NCBI GenBank assembly: GCA_050252075.1
Contig: JBFWLP010000060.1
Coordinates: forward strand, 1 to 21,497
Source: JAAYGT01 sp050252075
GTDB lineage: Bacteria > Pseudomonadota > Gammaproteobacteria > Burkholderiales > Burkholderiaceae_B
Length of the DNA stretch: 21,497 bases
Direction of reading: 5' to 3'
Part shown: piece by piece, positions 1 through 6,723 of the stretch
How the letters are laid out: every line of letters begins with the position of its first letter
Position numbering within the stretch: the stretch's first letter is position 1
The notes under the pieces: model-generated
Databases searched by the model: none
What the model was told of the DNA's origin: nothing
What the model saw: only the letters and a program-made list of their open reading frames with translations
Position numbers and translations under genes: made by a program

Positions 1-755
1 GTTCGCTGTTGAACGAGCGCACCCGGCTGGTCGGGGTGGCCCACGTATCCAATGCCCTGGGAACGGTGAATCCCGTGACGGAAATCACCCGCCTGGCCCA
101 TGACGCCGGCGCACTTGTGCTGGTCGATGGCGCCCAGGCGGTGGCCCACCAGGCCGTCGATGTGCAGGCCATTGGCTGCGACTTCTACGCTTTTTCCGGC
201 CACAAGCTGTACGGGCCCACAGGTATTGGCGTGTTGTATGCCCGTTTCGACATTCTGAATGCCATGCCGCCGTGGCAGGGCGGTGGCGACATGATCCACA
301 CCGTCAGCTTCGAGCGCAGCACATATGCCGATGTCCCCCAACGGTTTGAGGCGGGCACTCCCAACATTGCCGGTGTGGTGGCGCTCGACGCGGCCATTCA
401 GTACGTGCAGGCCCTGGGGCTGGATGCCATTGCCGCCCACGAAAGCGCCTTGCTGGAGACGGCAACGCGCGAGCTTACGGCACTACCGGGGCTGCGGCTG
501 GTGGGTACTGCGCCTGAAAAGGCCGGCATTGCGTCGTTTGTCATCGACGGTATTCACCCTCACGATCTGGGCACCATTCTGGATATGGAAGGTGTGGCCA
601 TCCGTGCCGGCCACCATTGCGCCATGCCGCTCATGACGCGTTTCGGCCTGCCCGGCACGGCGCGCGCCTCGTTTGCCGTTTACAACACCGAGGACGACAT
701 CGCCGTGTTGCTGGCGGCGCTGCGCAAGGCACAAAAACTTTTTGGATTCGCGTAA
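1..755 (+). CDS. sufS: SufS-type cysteine desulfurase, 5' end cut off by the window edge
   Basis: PLP-dependent cysteine desulfurase of the SUF system; it removes sulphur from L-cysteine as a persulfide and passes it to the scaffold partner. The reading frame is already open at base 3, so the true start lies outside the window and about the last 250 residues are visible. The PLP-lysine motif SGHKLYGPTG is present, preceded by the cofactor-binding DGAQAVAHQAVD stretch. The catalytic cysteine lies in RAGHHCAMP near the C-terminus, with the short loop typical of SufS (group II) enzymes rather than IscS. The stop is 7 bp before the sufU start, which indicates an operon and fits SufU as sulphur acceptor. 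Family assignment is secure; only the N-terminal part cannot be judged. Confidence 0.95.
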   Translation, partial: SLLNERTRLVGVAHVSNALGTVNPVTEITRLAHDAGALVLVDGAQAVAHQAVDVQAIGCDFYAFSGHKLYGPTGIGVLYARFDILNAMPPWQGGGDMIHTVSFERSTYADVPQRFEAGTPNIAGVVALDAAIQYVQALGLDAIAAHESALLETATRELTALPGLRLVGTAPEKAGIASFVIDGIHPHDLGTILDMEGVAIRAGHHCAMPLMTRFGLPGTARASFAVYNTEDDIAVLLAALRKAQKLFGFA

Positions 756-762
756 CGATACT

Positions 763-1218
763 ATGAGTAATGATTTTGGCGGTCTTCGCGAGCTTTATCA
801 GGAAGTCATCTTCGATCACAACCGGAACCCCCGCAATTACGGGGAACTGTCCGATGCCAGCCACTCGGCCCAAGGCCATAACCCGTTGTGCGGCGACCAG
901 CTTACCGTCTATGCCCAGGTCATTGACGGCAAAGTAGAAAAAGTCAGCTTCATCGGGCATGGCTGTGCTATTTCCACGGCATCGGCGTCGCTCATGACCG
1001 AAGCGGTCAAGGGCAAATCGATCCAGGAAGTGGAATCGTTGTTCAACGACATGCACACCTTGCTCACTGAAGCGCACCCTCAGGAGCGCGACTTCGGCAA
1101 GCTTGAAGTGCTGTCAGGCGTGCGCGAATTCCCCGCGCGGGTCAAGTGTGCCACGCTGGCCTGGCACACCTTGCACAATGCCATTCACCAGGCCCGCGAC
1201 ATTGCCAAGACCGAGTAG
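763..1218 (+). CDS. sufU: SufU, Fe-S assembly scaffold / sulphur-transfer protein
   Basis: A 151-residue IscU-like protein that accepts sulphur from SufS. The three family cysteines are Cys43 (in PLCGDQ, with Asp45), Cys68 (in GHGCAIS) and Cys129 (in RVKCATLAW). The extra segment of about 20 residues before the last cysteine, ending in LSGVREFPAR, separates SufU from IscU. The ATG at 763 was chosen because homology begins at MSNDFGGLRELYQ; the same frame is open further upstream inside sufS, but that part is a shadow translation. No strong Shine-Dalgarno is visible, so translation is probably coupled to sufS, which ends 7 bp upstream. In other bacteria SufU is a zinc-dependent sulphur acceptor; whether it scaffolds clusters here cannot be read from sequence. 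Confidence 0.95.
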   Translation: MSNDFGGLRELYQEVIFDHNRNPRNYGELSDASHSAQGHNPLCGDQLTVYAQVIDGKVEKVSFIGHGCAISTASASLMTEAVKGKSIQEVESLFNDMHTLLTEAHPQERDFGKLEVLSGVREFPARVKCATLAWHTLHNAIHQARDIAKTE

Positions 1219-1233
1219 TCAAAAGGAATCACC

Positions 1234-1791
1234 ATGAGCTACACCAAGAATGATGTCATCGTGAGCCGTGACTGCGCCGCCGTGTCGGTTCCCTACGGCC
1301 AGCCCGTCACCATAGAAAAGGGGTGCGAGGCCACGATAACCCAGCAACTGGGCGGTTCCTATACAGTCATGGTGGAAGGCAACCTTTACCGTGTGGAAGG
1401 CGCCGACGGTGACGCGCTGGGTTTCGAATCGACACGCACCGAACAGGCACAGCCGCAAGGCCCGGTGACCGAGCAATATGTCACCGATATGGCCTGGGAG
1501 CGCCTGGCCACCTGCTTCGATCCCGAGATTCCCGTCGACATCGTGAGTCTGGGCCTGGTCTACCGCTGTGATGTCTCGCCCGGCAGCGAAGAGGGCAAGT
1601 TCCGCATCGATATGGACATGACGCTGACGGCACCCGGATGCGGCATGGGTACTTTCATTGCCGATGAAGCCCGCACGAAGCTGCTGTCCATTCATGGCGT
1701 TGAAGACGTTGCCGTGAATCTGGTGTGGGATCCGCCATGGAGCCGGGAAATGATGAGCGAGCCGGCCCGCTTGCAAATGGGTTTGCTGTAA
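1234..1791 (+). CDS. sufT: SufT, MIP18/DUF59-family Fe-S maturation factor
   Basis: A 185-residue protein with an N-terminal SufT-specific part (about residues 1-80, rich in beta strand, KNDVIVSRDC...) followed by a MIP18/DUF59 domain. The domain shows the signature DPEIPVDIVSLGLVY and the conserved cysteine in TAPGCGMG. Family members help deliver or mature Fe-S clusters when demand is high; the biochemical role is less defined than that of SufS or SufU. The ATG has an AGGA ribosome-binding site seven bases upstream. It lies 15 bp after sufU and is the last gene of the operon, since an intrinsic terminator follows. No oddities are seen. Confidence 0.93.
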   Translation: MSYTKNDVIVSRDCAAVSVPYGQPVTIEKGCEATITQQLGGSYTVMVEGNLYRVEGADGDALGFESTRTEQAQPQGPVTEQYVTDMAWERLATCFDPEIPVDIVSLGLVYRCDVSPGSEEGKFRIDMDMTLTAPGCGMGTFIADEARTKLLSIHGVEDVAVNLVWDPPWSREMMSEPARLQMGLL

Positions 1792-1804
1792 ACCTGGTTG
1801 CATC

Positions 1805-1832
1805 GACCGGTGGCTCGTCACCGGTCTTTTTT
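1805..1832 (+). terminator. Rho-independent terminator of the suf operon
   Basis: A perfect 8-bp stem (GACCGGTG at 1805-1812 with CACCGGTC at 1819-1826) encloses a 6-nt loop and is followed by six Ts (1827-1832). It starts 14 bp after the sufT stop. The T run overlaps the stop of the convergent regulator gene. On the opposite strand the hairpin is not followed by Ts, so it should act mainly on the suf transcript. Confidence 0.9.
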
Positions 1833-2673
1833 AGCTGTCCAGCGCTTCCTGGGCTTTGGTAATACTGGGCCATCCCAGGGTGGGTCCCTTTGACACTGCC
1901 GCAAAGACTGCAGCGTTGCGATTGTGTACATCGAGCCGCTGGTACAGGGTTTCGGTATGGGCTTTTGCCGTGGCCACTGAAATGTTCAGGTAACGCCCCA
2001 CGGTCTTCATGGGATAGCCGCGCGCCAGCAGCACCAGCACTTCATACTGGCGTTTCGTCAGTCCCAGAAGCTCCCATTCCTTCGGTGCATTTTCGTGCGT
2101 AATCAAGGAAAGCGCCCGGGGGTCGGCAGTGGTCCCGTTCGATGGTGTACCGGGTGTTTCTTTCGCCATATCGGCGTATCGACGGTAACCATCATCAAGG
2201 GTTGCGGCCGAACCGTTCAAGGAGTGGGGGGCAGGGGGCCATTTTGCCATCGGTGCCGAAGTGATGGGGTCTTCGGCGGCTTTGCGCACTGTACGCGGAG
2301 GAAAGCAGGTGCCTCCGGCCAGAATCACACGAACCGAGGCGTCAACAATTTCGGGCAGCGCTCCCTTTGACACGCAGCCGGCAACGATGGAAGGCAGGTG
2401 GTCGGGTGAGCCGATTTCCGTGGGACTGTCCGATAGCAACAGAATTGCTTTAGGTGAAAAAGCCCGGTCGGCTGCCGGAACAAATCGTGCGATGTCATCG
2501 GTGGTGCTCACAGACAAAACGACCAGGTCGCAAGGTCGCGGGTCGTGGCGATCCTGGGCGAGTCGGCTTAAGTCGACCCCTTCAACCTGTCGAAACGTTT
2601 GTGCTCTTGACAGAAGATCCACAATACCTAGCCGCAACAGGGTGTGCGGTTCGATGACGATAATCGTGCTCAT
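1831..2673 (-). CDS. LuxR/NarL-family regulator with degenerate receiver domain (CsgD-like role inferred)
   Basis: A 280-residue two-domain regulator. Residues 1-125 have the fold pattern of a NarL-type receiver, but the acidic pair is replaced by Glu8-Pro9 and the phospho-acceptor position is Ser54 (DLVVLSV where NarL has DLILLDL); the conserved lysine is kept (Lys103). Residues 140-195 form a low-complexity linker. Residues 203-262 are a standard GerE/LuxR helix-turn-helix (LTKRQYEVLVLLARGYPMKTV...). The ATG at 2673 was preferred to one at 2724 because a GGAAAA ribosome-binding site precedes it and homology starts there. It is downstream of the curli genes on the same strand. E. coli CsgD is also a LuxR-type protein with an atypical receiver, so control of the adjacent matrix genes is plausible but unproven. 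It is not a clear CsgD orthologue by sequence. Confidence 0.85.
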   Translation of the reverse strand: MSTIIVIEPHTLLRLGIVDLLSRAQTFRQVEGVDLSRLAQDRHDPRPCDLVVLSVSTTDDIARFVPAADRAFSPKAILLLSDSPTEIGSPDHLPSIVAGCVSKGALPEIVDASVRVILAGGTCFPPRTVRKAAEDPITSAPMAKWPPAPHSLNGSAATLDDGYRRYADMAKETPGTPSNGTTADPRALSLITHENAPKEWELLGLTKRQYEVLVLLARGYPMKTVGRYLNISVATAKAHTETLYQRLDVHNRNAAVFAAVSKGPTLGWPSITKAQEALDS

Positions 2674-2964
2674 GATAGGTTTTCCGTGTGATATTCGTAG
2701 CGAGAAAACGTCATGGCTATGCAACTTGCACCTGCTGGGCGGGGGAACTGCATTTGATCAGCTGGTGCCGGTCAGATAAGCATTCGGTTGCCTTGCAACG
2801 TTTTTATTAATAATTAAGTTCAATTTTTTTGGTTTTTTGATGTTAATCGAATGGGAGCTAAATTAGAATATATAGTATTTATATCAAAATTATCAGAATA
2901 TATGTAACTAAATATGTATATTTAGCAAAAGCATCCTTACCGCTTCAGTGGGTTCCGCCGTTGG
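2674..2964 (-). promoter_or_regulatory. AT-rich leader/promoter region of the LuxR-type regulator
   Basis: About 290 bp without a gene between the csgH-like stop and the regulator start. The part from about 2800 to 2930 is far richer in A+T than anything around it. It contains a perfect 18-bp palindrome at 2908-2925 (CTAAATAT-GT-ATATTTAG) and two copies of AGAATATAT. On the - strand a TTGATA followed after 16 bp by TAATTT could be a weak sigma-70 promoter. Such AT-rich islands upstream of matrix regulators are often bound by H-NS-like silencers; that is inference. No terminator for the upstream curli genes was found here. Confidence 0.5.
2908..2925. repeat. 18-bp perfect palindrome, possible operator
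   Basis: CTAAATAT (2908-2915) and ATATTTAG (2918-2925) are exact reverse complements around a 2-bp centre. It lies about 235 bp upstream of the regulator start within the AT-rich island. The size and symmetry are those of a dimeric regulator site; the low sequence complexity means chance is not excluded. Confidence 0.45.
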
Positions 2965-3381
2965 TCAATGCTGCCTTTGCCCATTGCCGACGGCGGGACA
3001 ATCAAAATCATACGTACGTTCCGGTTGCCCTTCTTGCGAAATCGCAACATTCAGTGTGCAACGGCCAAAGGGGCGCGGGGTAATGGACAGGCGGCTGAGC
3101 GGGGTGGGCTGGTTGGCCGACAGCCACACCTTGCCTCCCTGACGCACCTGGGATTTTCCATGACTGTTACTGGTAAATACATCGATCTGGTAGCGTACGG
3201 TTTGTTCATTCCGGCTCATGACATACGGAATGACCTGTTCGGGTTGGTGCTGGGTTTCCAGCCACACGTGTAAATCGGCATCGGCATTCATTCTGGGCTC
3301 CCGAAAGGCGGGTGACGACGCGGGTCGTTGGCGTGGCGCCGTTGCCGGCGTTCCTGCGACGGGCGTCGTACCCGTTGACAA
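2965..3381 (-). CDS. csgH: CsgH-like curli accessory protein, N-terminus uncertain and no signal peptide
   Basis: The conserved part (about residue 35 to the end, LHVWLETQHQPEQVIPY ... PFGRCTLNVAISQ ... YDFDCP) resembles the small periplasmic CsgH/CsgC beta-sandwich proteins, which bind curli subunits and hold back premature amyloid formation. Two cysteines (in GRCTL and FDCP) could form a disulphide, which fits an extracytoplasmic site. The start is unclear: the longest frame begins at TTG 3381 and adds a Ser/Thr/Pro/Ala-rich stretch of 30 residues; an ATG at 3291 with a GGGAG ribosome-binding site would give 108 residues. Neither form shows a hydrophobic signal sequence, unlike known CsgH. 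The gene starts within 10 bp of the curlin stop, so it is co-transcribed. Identification rests on context plus domain resemblance. Confidence 0.6.
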   Translation of the reverse strand: MSTGTTPVAGTPATAPRQRPASSPAFREPRMNADADLHVWLETQHQPEQVIPYVMSRNEQTVRYQIDVFTSNSHGKSQVRQGGKVWLSANQPTPLSRLSITPRPFGRCTLNVAISQEGQPERTYDFDCPAVGNGQRQH

Positions 3382-3389
3382 CGTTGTGA

Positions 3390-4136
3390 TCAGCGCTGGT
3401 TCACGTAGGCGCTATTGGCAAAGCCCACCTGGGTGACGCTGGCCGTGTAACCCGACCCTTTCTGCAGAATGACTGCTTCATTCATGCTGCCGCTCTGGTT
3501 GACGGTGGCGACCAGGTTGTAGCCGTCTTGTTTTATATACCCGTCATTAAGCATGCCCTGCTGCGTAATGCTGGCAGTCAGGTCATCGCGGCCGCTGCCA
3601 TCCTGGACAATGCCGGCCTTGTTGCGAAAGCCCGACTGGTTGATGAGTGCGTCAACGTCATCCCCGGTCTGGGTGATCCAGGCAACATTGCCCCAGCCCC
3701 AGTACTGGTTGATGGTGGCCTGCTGATTGTCGCCGTCCCCATGGCCATTATGGCCCCCATAACCGCCGCCCCGATAGTAGGGATGGCCGCCATGACCACC
3801 GGTTTGGGTAATGGTGGCATCACCCGCATCGCCGGCCTGGAAGACGGTGGCCGTCGAGTTCTCGACATTGGTCTGAACCACAACGGCGTCGTTCAGGTTG
3901 CCGAAGGCGGTAATGGTTGCCGCTACGCTGTCATTGCCTTGCTGGTTGATGCTGGCATCGTTGTAGCTGCCAAACGCCGTGATCGTGGCACTGGTGTCAT
4001 CATTGGCGAACTGCTCGATGGTCGCCACGTTCTGCATGCCGGTCTGGTTCACCGTTGCTGTGTTGGCCGCCATAGCGGCGGTTGCCCCGTAGGCCAGACT
4101 TATGCCCAAAGCGATGATGGAAAGTTTGATACTCAT
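3390..4136 (-). CDS. Large curlin-repeat amyloid subunit with Gly/His-rich spacer
   Basis: A secreted protein of 248 residues. Residues 1-23 are a Sec signal peptide ending in AMA. Two blocks of degenerate curlin repeats follow (about 24-112 and 138-248), with spaced Asn/Gln/Gly units such as ATVNQTG, ASINQQG, ATITQTG, ATINQYW, ALINQSG, ASITQQG, ATVNQSG and AYVNQR. Between them lies an unusual Gly/His/Tyr-rich spacer at 113-137. Curlin repeats stack into the cross-beta curli fibre. No separate csgA and csgB pair is present: this single gene may do both jobs, and its terminal Arg recalls CsgB. The ATG at 4136 has an AGGGAG site upstream; 23 extra in-frame codons further 5' were rejected because they precede the signal peptide. 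It lies downstream of csgEFG and before the csgH-like gene. Confidence 0.88.
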   Translation of the reverse strand: MSIKLSIIALGISLAYGATAAMAANTATVNQTGMQNVATIEQFANDDTSATITAFGSYNDASINQQGNDSVAATITAFGNLNDAVVVQTNVENSTATVFQAGDAGDATITQTGGHGGHPYYRGGGYGGHNGHGDGDNQQATINQYWGWGNVAWITQTGDDVDALINQSGFRNKAGIVQDGSGRDDLTASITQQGMLNDGYIKQDGYNLVATVNQSGSMNEAVILQKGSGYTASVTQVGFANSAYVNQR

Positions 4137-4171
4137 GGTGTTTCTCCCTGATGAAGACCATGATAAAGGGA

Positions 4172-4201
4172 GCGTGCTGGTGGTCTCCGTAGCCCGCACG
4201 C
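4172..4201 (-). other. Hairpin between csgG and the curlin gene
   Basis: GCGTGC (4172-4177) pairs with GCACGC (4196-4201), with a further GG/CC pair inside, in the 77-bp gap between csgG and the curlin gene. Read on the - strand it is followed by TCCCTTTATC, so it is not a strong terminator. It could be a processing or stabilising element that sets subunit output apart from secretion genes. Confidence 0.35.
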
Positions 4202-4213
4202 CCAAGGTTTCCG

Positions 4214-5164
4214 CTAGGAACCCATCGCCGCTGTGTCGACGGCGCCGGGAGCGGATTCTGTGCGCGCGCTACCCACTGGTTCCAGATCCAGTGCATAGGT
4301 GCTGTGTTCGTTCAGATAGCTTTGTATGATCTGGTTGTTCCAGTCCTCATTTCGCTGCAGATTCCAGTTCCGGTCTTTCAACCCTTGAACCGCCAGGTGA
4401 ATGACAGCCGCTTCAATGGCTTCTTTCACGCAAAGCTGGGTAGGCTCGTTCGTGGTGATGCCACCTTCTATTTCCAGCAAATCCTTGAAGTTCACGAATT
4501 TGTAGACGCTTGGCCGCACTTCGTACGAAAAAATGGTTTTGGTGGTCGAAATGGATTGCAGAATTCTGCCGGTGCGTATATCTACGCTGCGCAAGGCCAC
4601 GGTTACCTGGTCCATGCGGTATTGCGTTGACGCCCCCACGCCCAGAAAACGTGCGCCCAGCCCTCCGGTACGTACATTGCTTTCGAAGGCCACAATGCCG
4701 CCGTCGACAATGATCGACGCGGGCATCAGCGCAGGAATGCGGATCGGCGAGGCATTGTCGCCCTGGGAGCCGTCCAGGGCACGGACAATACGGCGCTCGG
4801 TCAGCAGTTCCTGAAGGCTTTCGCGCTCAACGGGCATGAACCATCCCGAATCTTTCAACGCTTTCACCAGCATTGACGCGGCTCCCTGCGTAACCGAGGT
4901 GGAGAACGAGCTGTCGGGTGAGGGTTTGTACTGACCGGTCTGATCGCGAAAACCGTAGACGGCGGCGATTACCTTGGTCTGCAGCGGCGGCAGTTTCAGC
5001 AGGTCGCGGGTGGAAGGCGATGCCGGTGTCAGTTGTGCCGGTGTGGCAACGGCCACCGGCGTATGCGGAACGGCGCAGGCGGTCAGTGCCGCGGTTGCCG
5101 TCCCGATCACCAGCCAGCGGCCGGCGGTCCGCAGGGGGGCGGTTATAGTGGCGGGCGCGTTCAT
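4214..5164 (-). CDS. csgG: CsgG, outer-membrane curli secretion channel lipoprotein
   Basis: A protein of 316 residues; the family member from E. coli has 277. The signal sequence ends in the lipobox LTAC with Cys30 as the lipidation site. The most conserved stretches of the family are intact: VYGFRDQTGQYKPSPDSSF, ALKDSGWFMPVERESLQELL, IIVDGGIVAFESNVRTGG and QYRMDQVTVALR. CsgG forms the nonameric pore through which curlin subunits leave the periplasm, together with CsgE and CsgF. The extra length lies in the region just after the lipobox and in a C-terminal tail after about residue 295 (SARTESAPGAVD...). The start ATG overlaps the csgF stop as ATGA, giving translational coupling. Confidence 0.97.
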   Translation of the reverse strand: MNAPATITAPLRTAGRWLVIGTATAALTACAVPHTPVAVATPAQLTPASPSTRDLLKLPPLQTKVIAAVYGFRDQTGQYKPSPDSSFSTSVTQGAASMLVKALKDSGWFMPVERESLQELLTERRIVRALDGSQGDNASPIRIPALMPASIIVDGGIVAFESNVRTGGLGARFLGVGASTQYRMDQVTVALRSVDIRTGRILQSISTTKTIFSYEVRPSVYKFVNFKDLLEIEGGITTNEPTQLCVKEAIEAAVIHLAVQGLKDRNWNLQRNEDWNNQIIQSYLNEHSTYALDLEPVGSARTESAPGAVDTAAMGS

Positions 5165-5607
5165 TTGTTCACCTGGAGTGTGGTGGATCCGCCCATCAAT
5201 TTGTCGATGGTCGTGATGGTCAGCACGCCGTTGCCGGTATCGGTCACGTCGATGGTGAAGTTGTCTGTTTCCAGCCGTCCCGGAACGAATTGCCCGTCGC
5301 TGCCGATAATCTTGGAACTGGCGGCCGATGCCATGCGGCTCAGAATCGCTCGCTCCAGCGTATCATTGAATTGCTCCAGCGGGGATTGTTCCTGAAACCC
5401 CAGCGCGTTTTCGTCCAGATCGGGATCGGTGTGCTTGTTCGTGGTGATCGCCGAGTTCAGAAACACCGTGCCGTTCAGCGGGTTGCCGCCGAACGAGGGA
5501 TTAAGAGGGTAGTACACCAGTTCGGTGGCGCCCGCCGTTCCCATGCCGGTTACGTAAGCGGCCAGTGCGACGATGCAGGTAATGCGATGAAATTTGCGTA
5601 TCTTCAT
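5161..5607 (-). CDS. csgF: CsgF, curli assembly factor
   Basis: A 148-residue exported protein with a Sec signal (about residues 1-27, ending near AGATE). The conserved N-terminal motif of mature CsgF, here NPSFGGNPLNG, is the segment that inserts into the CsgG pore in E. coli; a C-terminal beta-rich domain follows (PGRLETDNFTIDVTDTGNG...). In the family CsgF sits at the cell surface and couples subunit secretion to nucleation. ATG at 5607 has a GGGAG site. It overlaps csgG by 4 bp and follows csgE by 21 bp. Confidence 0.96.
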   Translation of the reverse strand: MKIRKFHRITCIVALAAYVTGMGTAGATELVYYPLNPSFGGNPLNGTVFLNSAITTNKHTDPDLDENALGFQEQSPLEQFNDTLERAILSRMASAASSKIIGSDGQFVPGRLETDNFTIDVTDTGNGVLTITTIDKLMGGSTTLQVNK

Positions 5608-5628
5608 GGTCTGCTCCCAGGTATGCGC

Positions 5629-6147
5629 TTACATCTCTTCAGGGGCCAAATCCGGGCTGCGCATCATCACCCGTTCGACTTCACTATTCGCAATATTCCG
5701 GTACACGATCTCAACGGCTTGCTCGCTGATATCGCGCGCCCTTGCCCGGGCAGGGGGCAGAAAGGTCTGGAACATGCGTTTCTGACGGTAAATCACCCAG
5801 ATTTCGCTGCCGAACCGTGCCGTCGGCCGCTCGTAAACTGCAATACTGACGTGGCTGCTCACGTCTTTCTGACGCCAAAGTGTGGTGAAGGACTGATAGA
5901 AATCGTGACCAATCACCGTCACTGTCCGGTTCACCACCGCTCCGCCCAGCGGGTCATCGAAGATTGTTCGCGTCTTTGATTCCCGTTCGGCGCGCTCGAT
6001 GCGCGTTTCCGGCAAGGCGCCATTACCGTTTCCGTTGCCGGCCGATGCGGCTGGGGCGGCGGGTGCACTCGCTGCAGCCAGCGCCGGCGGTGTGCCGCCG
6101 GCGATTGCAAGGACGATCGGTACTATGATCAGGAACGGCGTGGCCAT
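5629..6147 (-). CDS. csgE: CsgE, periplasmic curli secretion specificity factor
   Basis: A 172-residue exported protein: signal peptide about residues 1-24, a low-complexity Ala/Pro/Gly/Asn linker to about residue 43 that is absent in E. coli CsgE (129 aa), and a CsgE domain with the hallmark IGHDFYQSF followed by an ERPTARFGSEIWV stretch and FQTFLPP. CsgE caps the periplasmic mouth of CsgG and selects curlin subunits. The ATG at 6147 was preferred to 6183 because a GGAG site precedes it and the upstream residues (MYMACKTQRRQQ) lie ahead of a proper signal peptide. It is the first gene of the curli part, 105 bp downstream of pgaD. Confidence 0.95.
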   Translation of the reverse strand: MATPFLIIVPIVLAIAGGTPPALAAASAPAAPAASAGNGNGNGALPETRIERAERESKTRTIFDDPLGGAVVNRTVTVIGHDFYQSFTTLWRQKDVSSHVSIAVYERPTARFGSEIWVIYRQKRMFQTFLPPARARARDISEQAVEIVYRNIANSEVERVMMRSPDLAPEEM

Positions 6148-6220
6148 CTGTTGTCTCCGCTGCGTTTTACAAGCCATGTACACATGCTAGAGAGTGTGGC
6201 GCTTGGTAACATGTGGTCTT

Positions 6221-6252
6221 CGGCTTACGTCATTGGCCGCGAACGGCTTACG
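6221..6252. repeat. 9-bp direct repeat CGGCTTACG upstream of csgE
   Basis: CGGCTTACG occurs at 6221-6229 and 6244-6252, 23 bp apart start to start, about two helical turns. It is in the only substantial gap (105 bp) between the pga and csg blocks and ends at the pgaD stop. It may be a regulator site for a separate curli promoter, or chance. Confidence 0.35.
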
Positions 6253-6723
6253 CTAGGCGGCGAGTGGTGTACGGTGGTTCGGACTAGACCATCCGGTGGT
6301 GCCGGGGTGTTCAAGGCGGTAAATTTCCCCGGTGCCCGTCAGGTGAATCACCGTAATCCGGCTATCGTGCACATGTCGTAGGTCATCGTTGGAAAGATGG
6401 AAATGATCGGCCAGAATTACGTCGTTCAGCGGGTTGGGTGTAGGTGCCGAGTCGCGGTATTCCCCGTACTTCCGATGCCGCCGGATGTGCCAGGTGGCTG
6501 CCGCACTGGTCATAAGGACGGCGCCGGGGAACAGCAGCAGTTCGTTCAGATAGCTTCCGATCGAGGACAGATCGCCGGTTTCCAGGTTCAGGGTGGCGGC
6601 GGTGCTGCTGACCCATGGCTCTATGGTGTCGGCAATAAGGTAAGCAAAACCCAGCCAAAGGGCGGTGGTTGCTGCCGTTTCTGCAATAAAACGCAGGCAG
6701 GTGCGTGGCGTGGTAATAATCAT
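6253..6723 (-). CDS. pgaD: PgaD-like inner-membrane protein for PNAG synthesis
   Basis: A protein of 156 residues with two predicted membrane segments (about residues 15-32 and 60-78), then a cytoplasmic tail. Size, topology and position directly after pgaC match PgaD/HmsS, the small partner of the PgaC glycosyltransferase that with PgaC is activated by c-di-GMP in E. coli. Sequence similarity in this family is weak, so the call relies mainly on context. Its ATG overlaps the pgaC stop as ATGA. Confidence 0.82.
   Translation of the reverse strand: MIITTPRTCLRFIAETAATTALWLGFAYLIADTIEPWVSSTAATLNLETGDLSSIGSYLNELLLFPGAVLMTSAAATWHIRRHRKYGEYRDSAPTPNPLNDVILADHFHLSNDDLRHVHDSRITVIHLTGTGEIYRLEHPGTTGWSSPNHRTPLAA

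Noticed and set aside
3380..3405. -1 frameshift fusing the curlin to the csgH-like frame
   Set aside because: The frames do overlap for a few codons in the -1 direction, but there is no slippery heptamer or stimulatory structure, and fusion would place CsgH on the fibre subunit.
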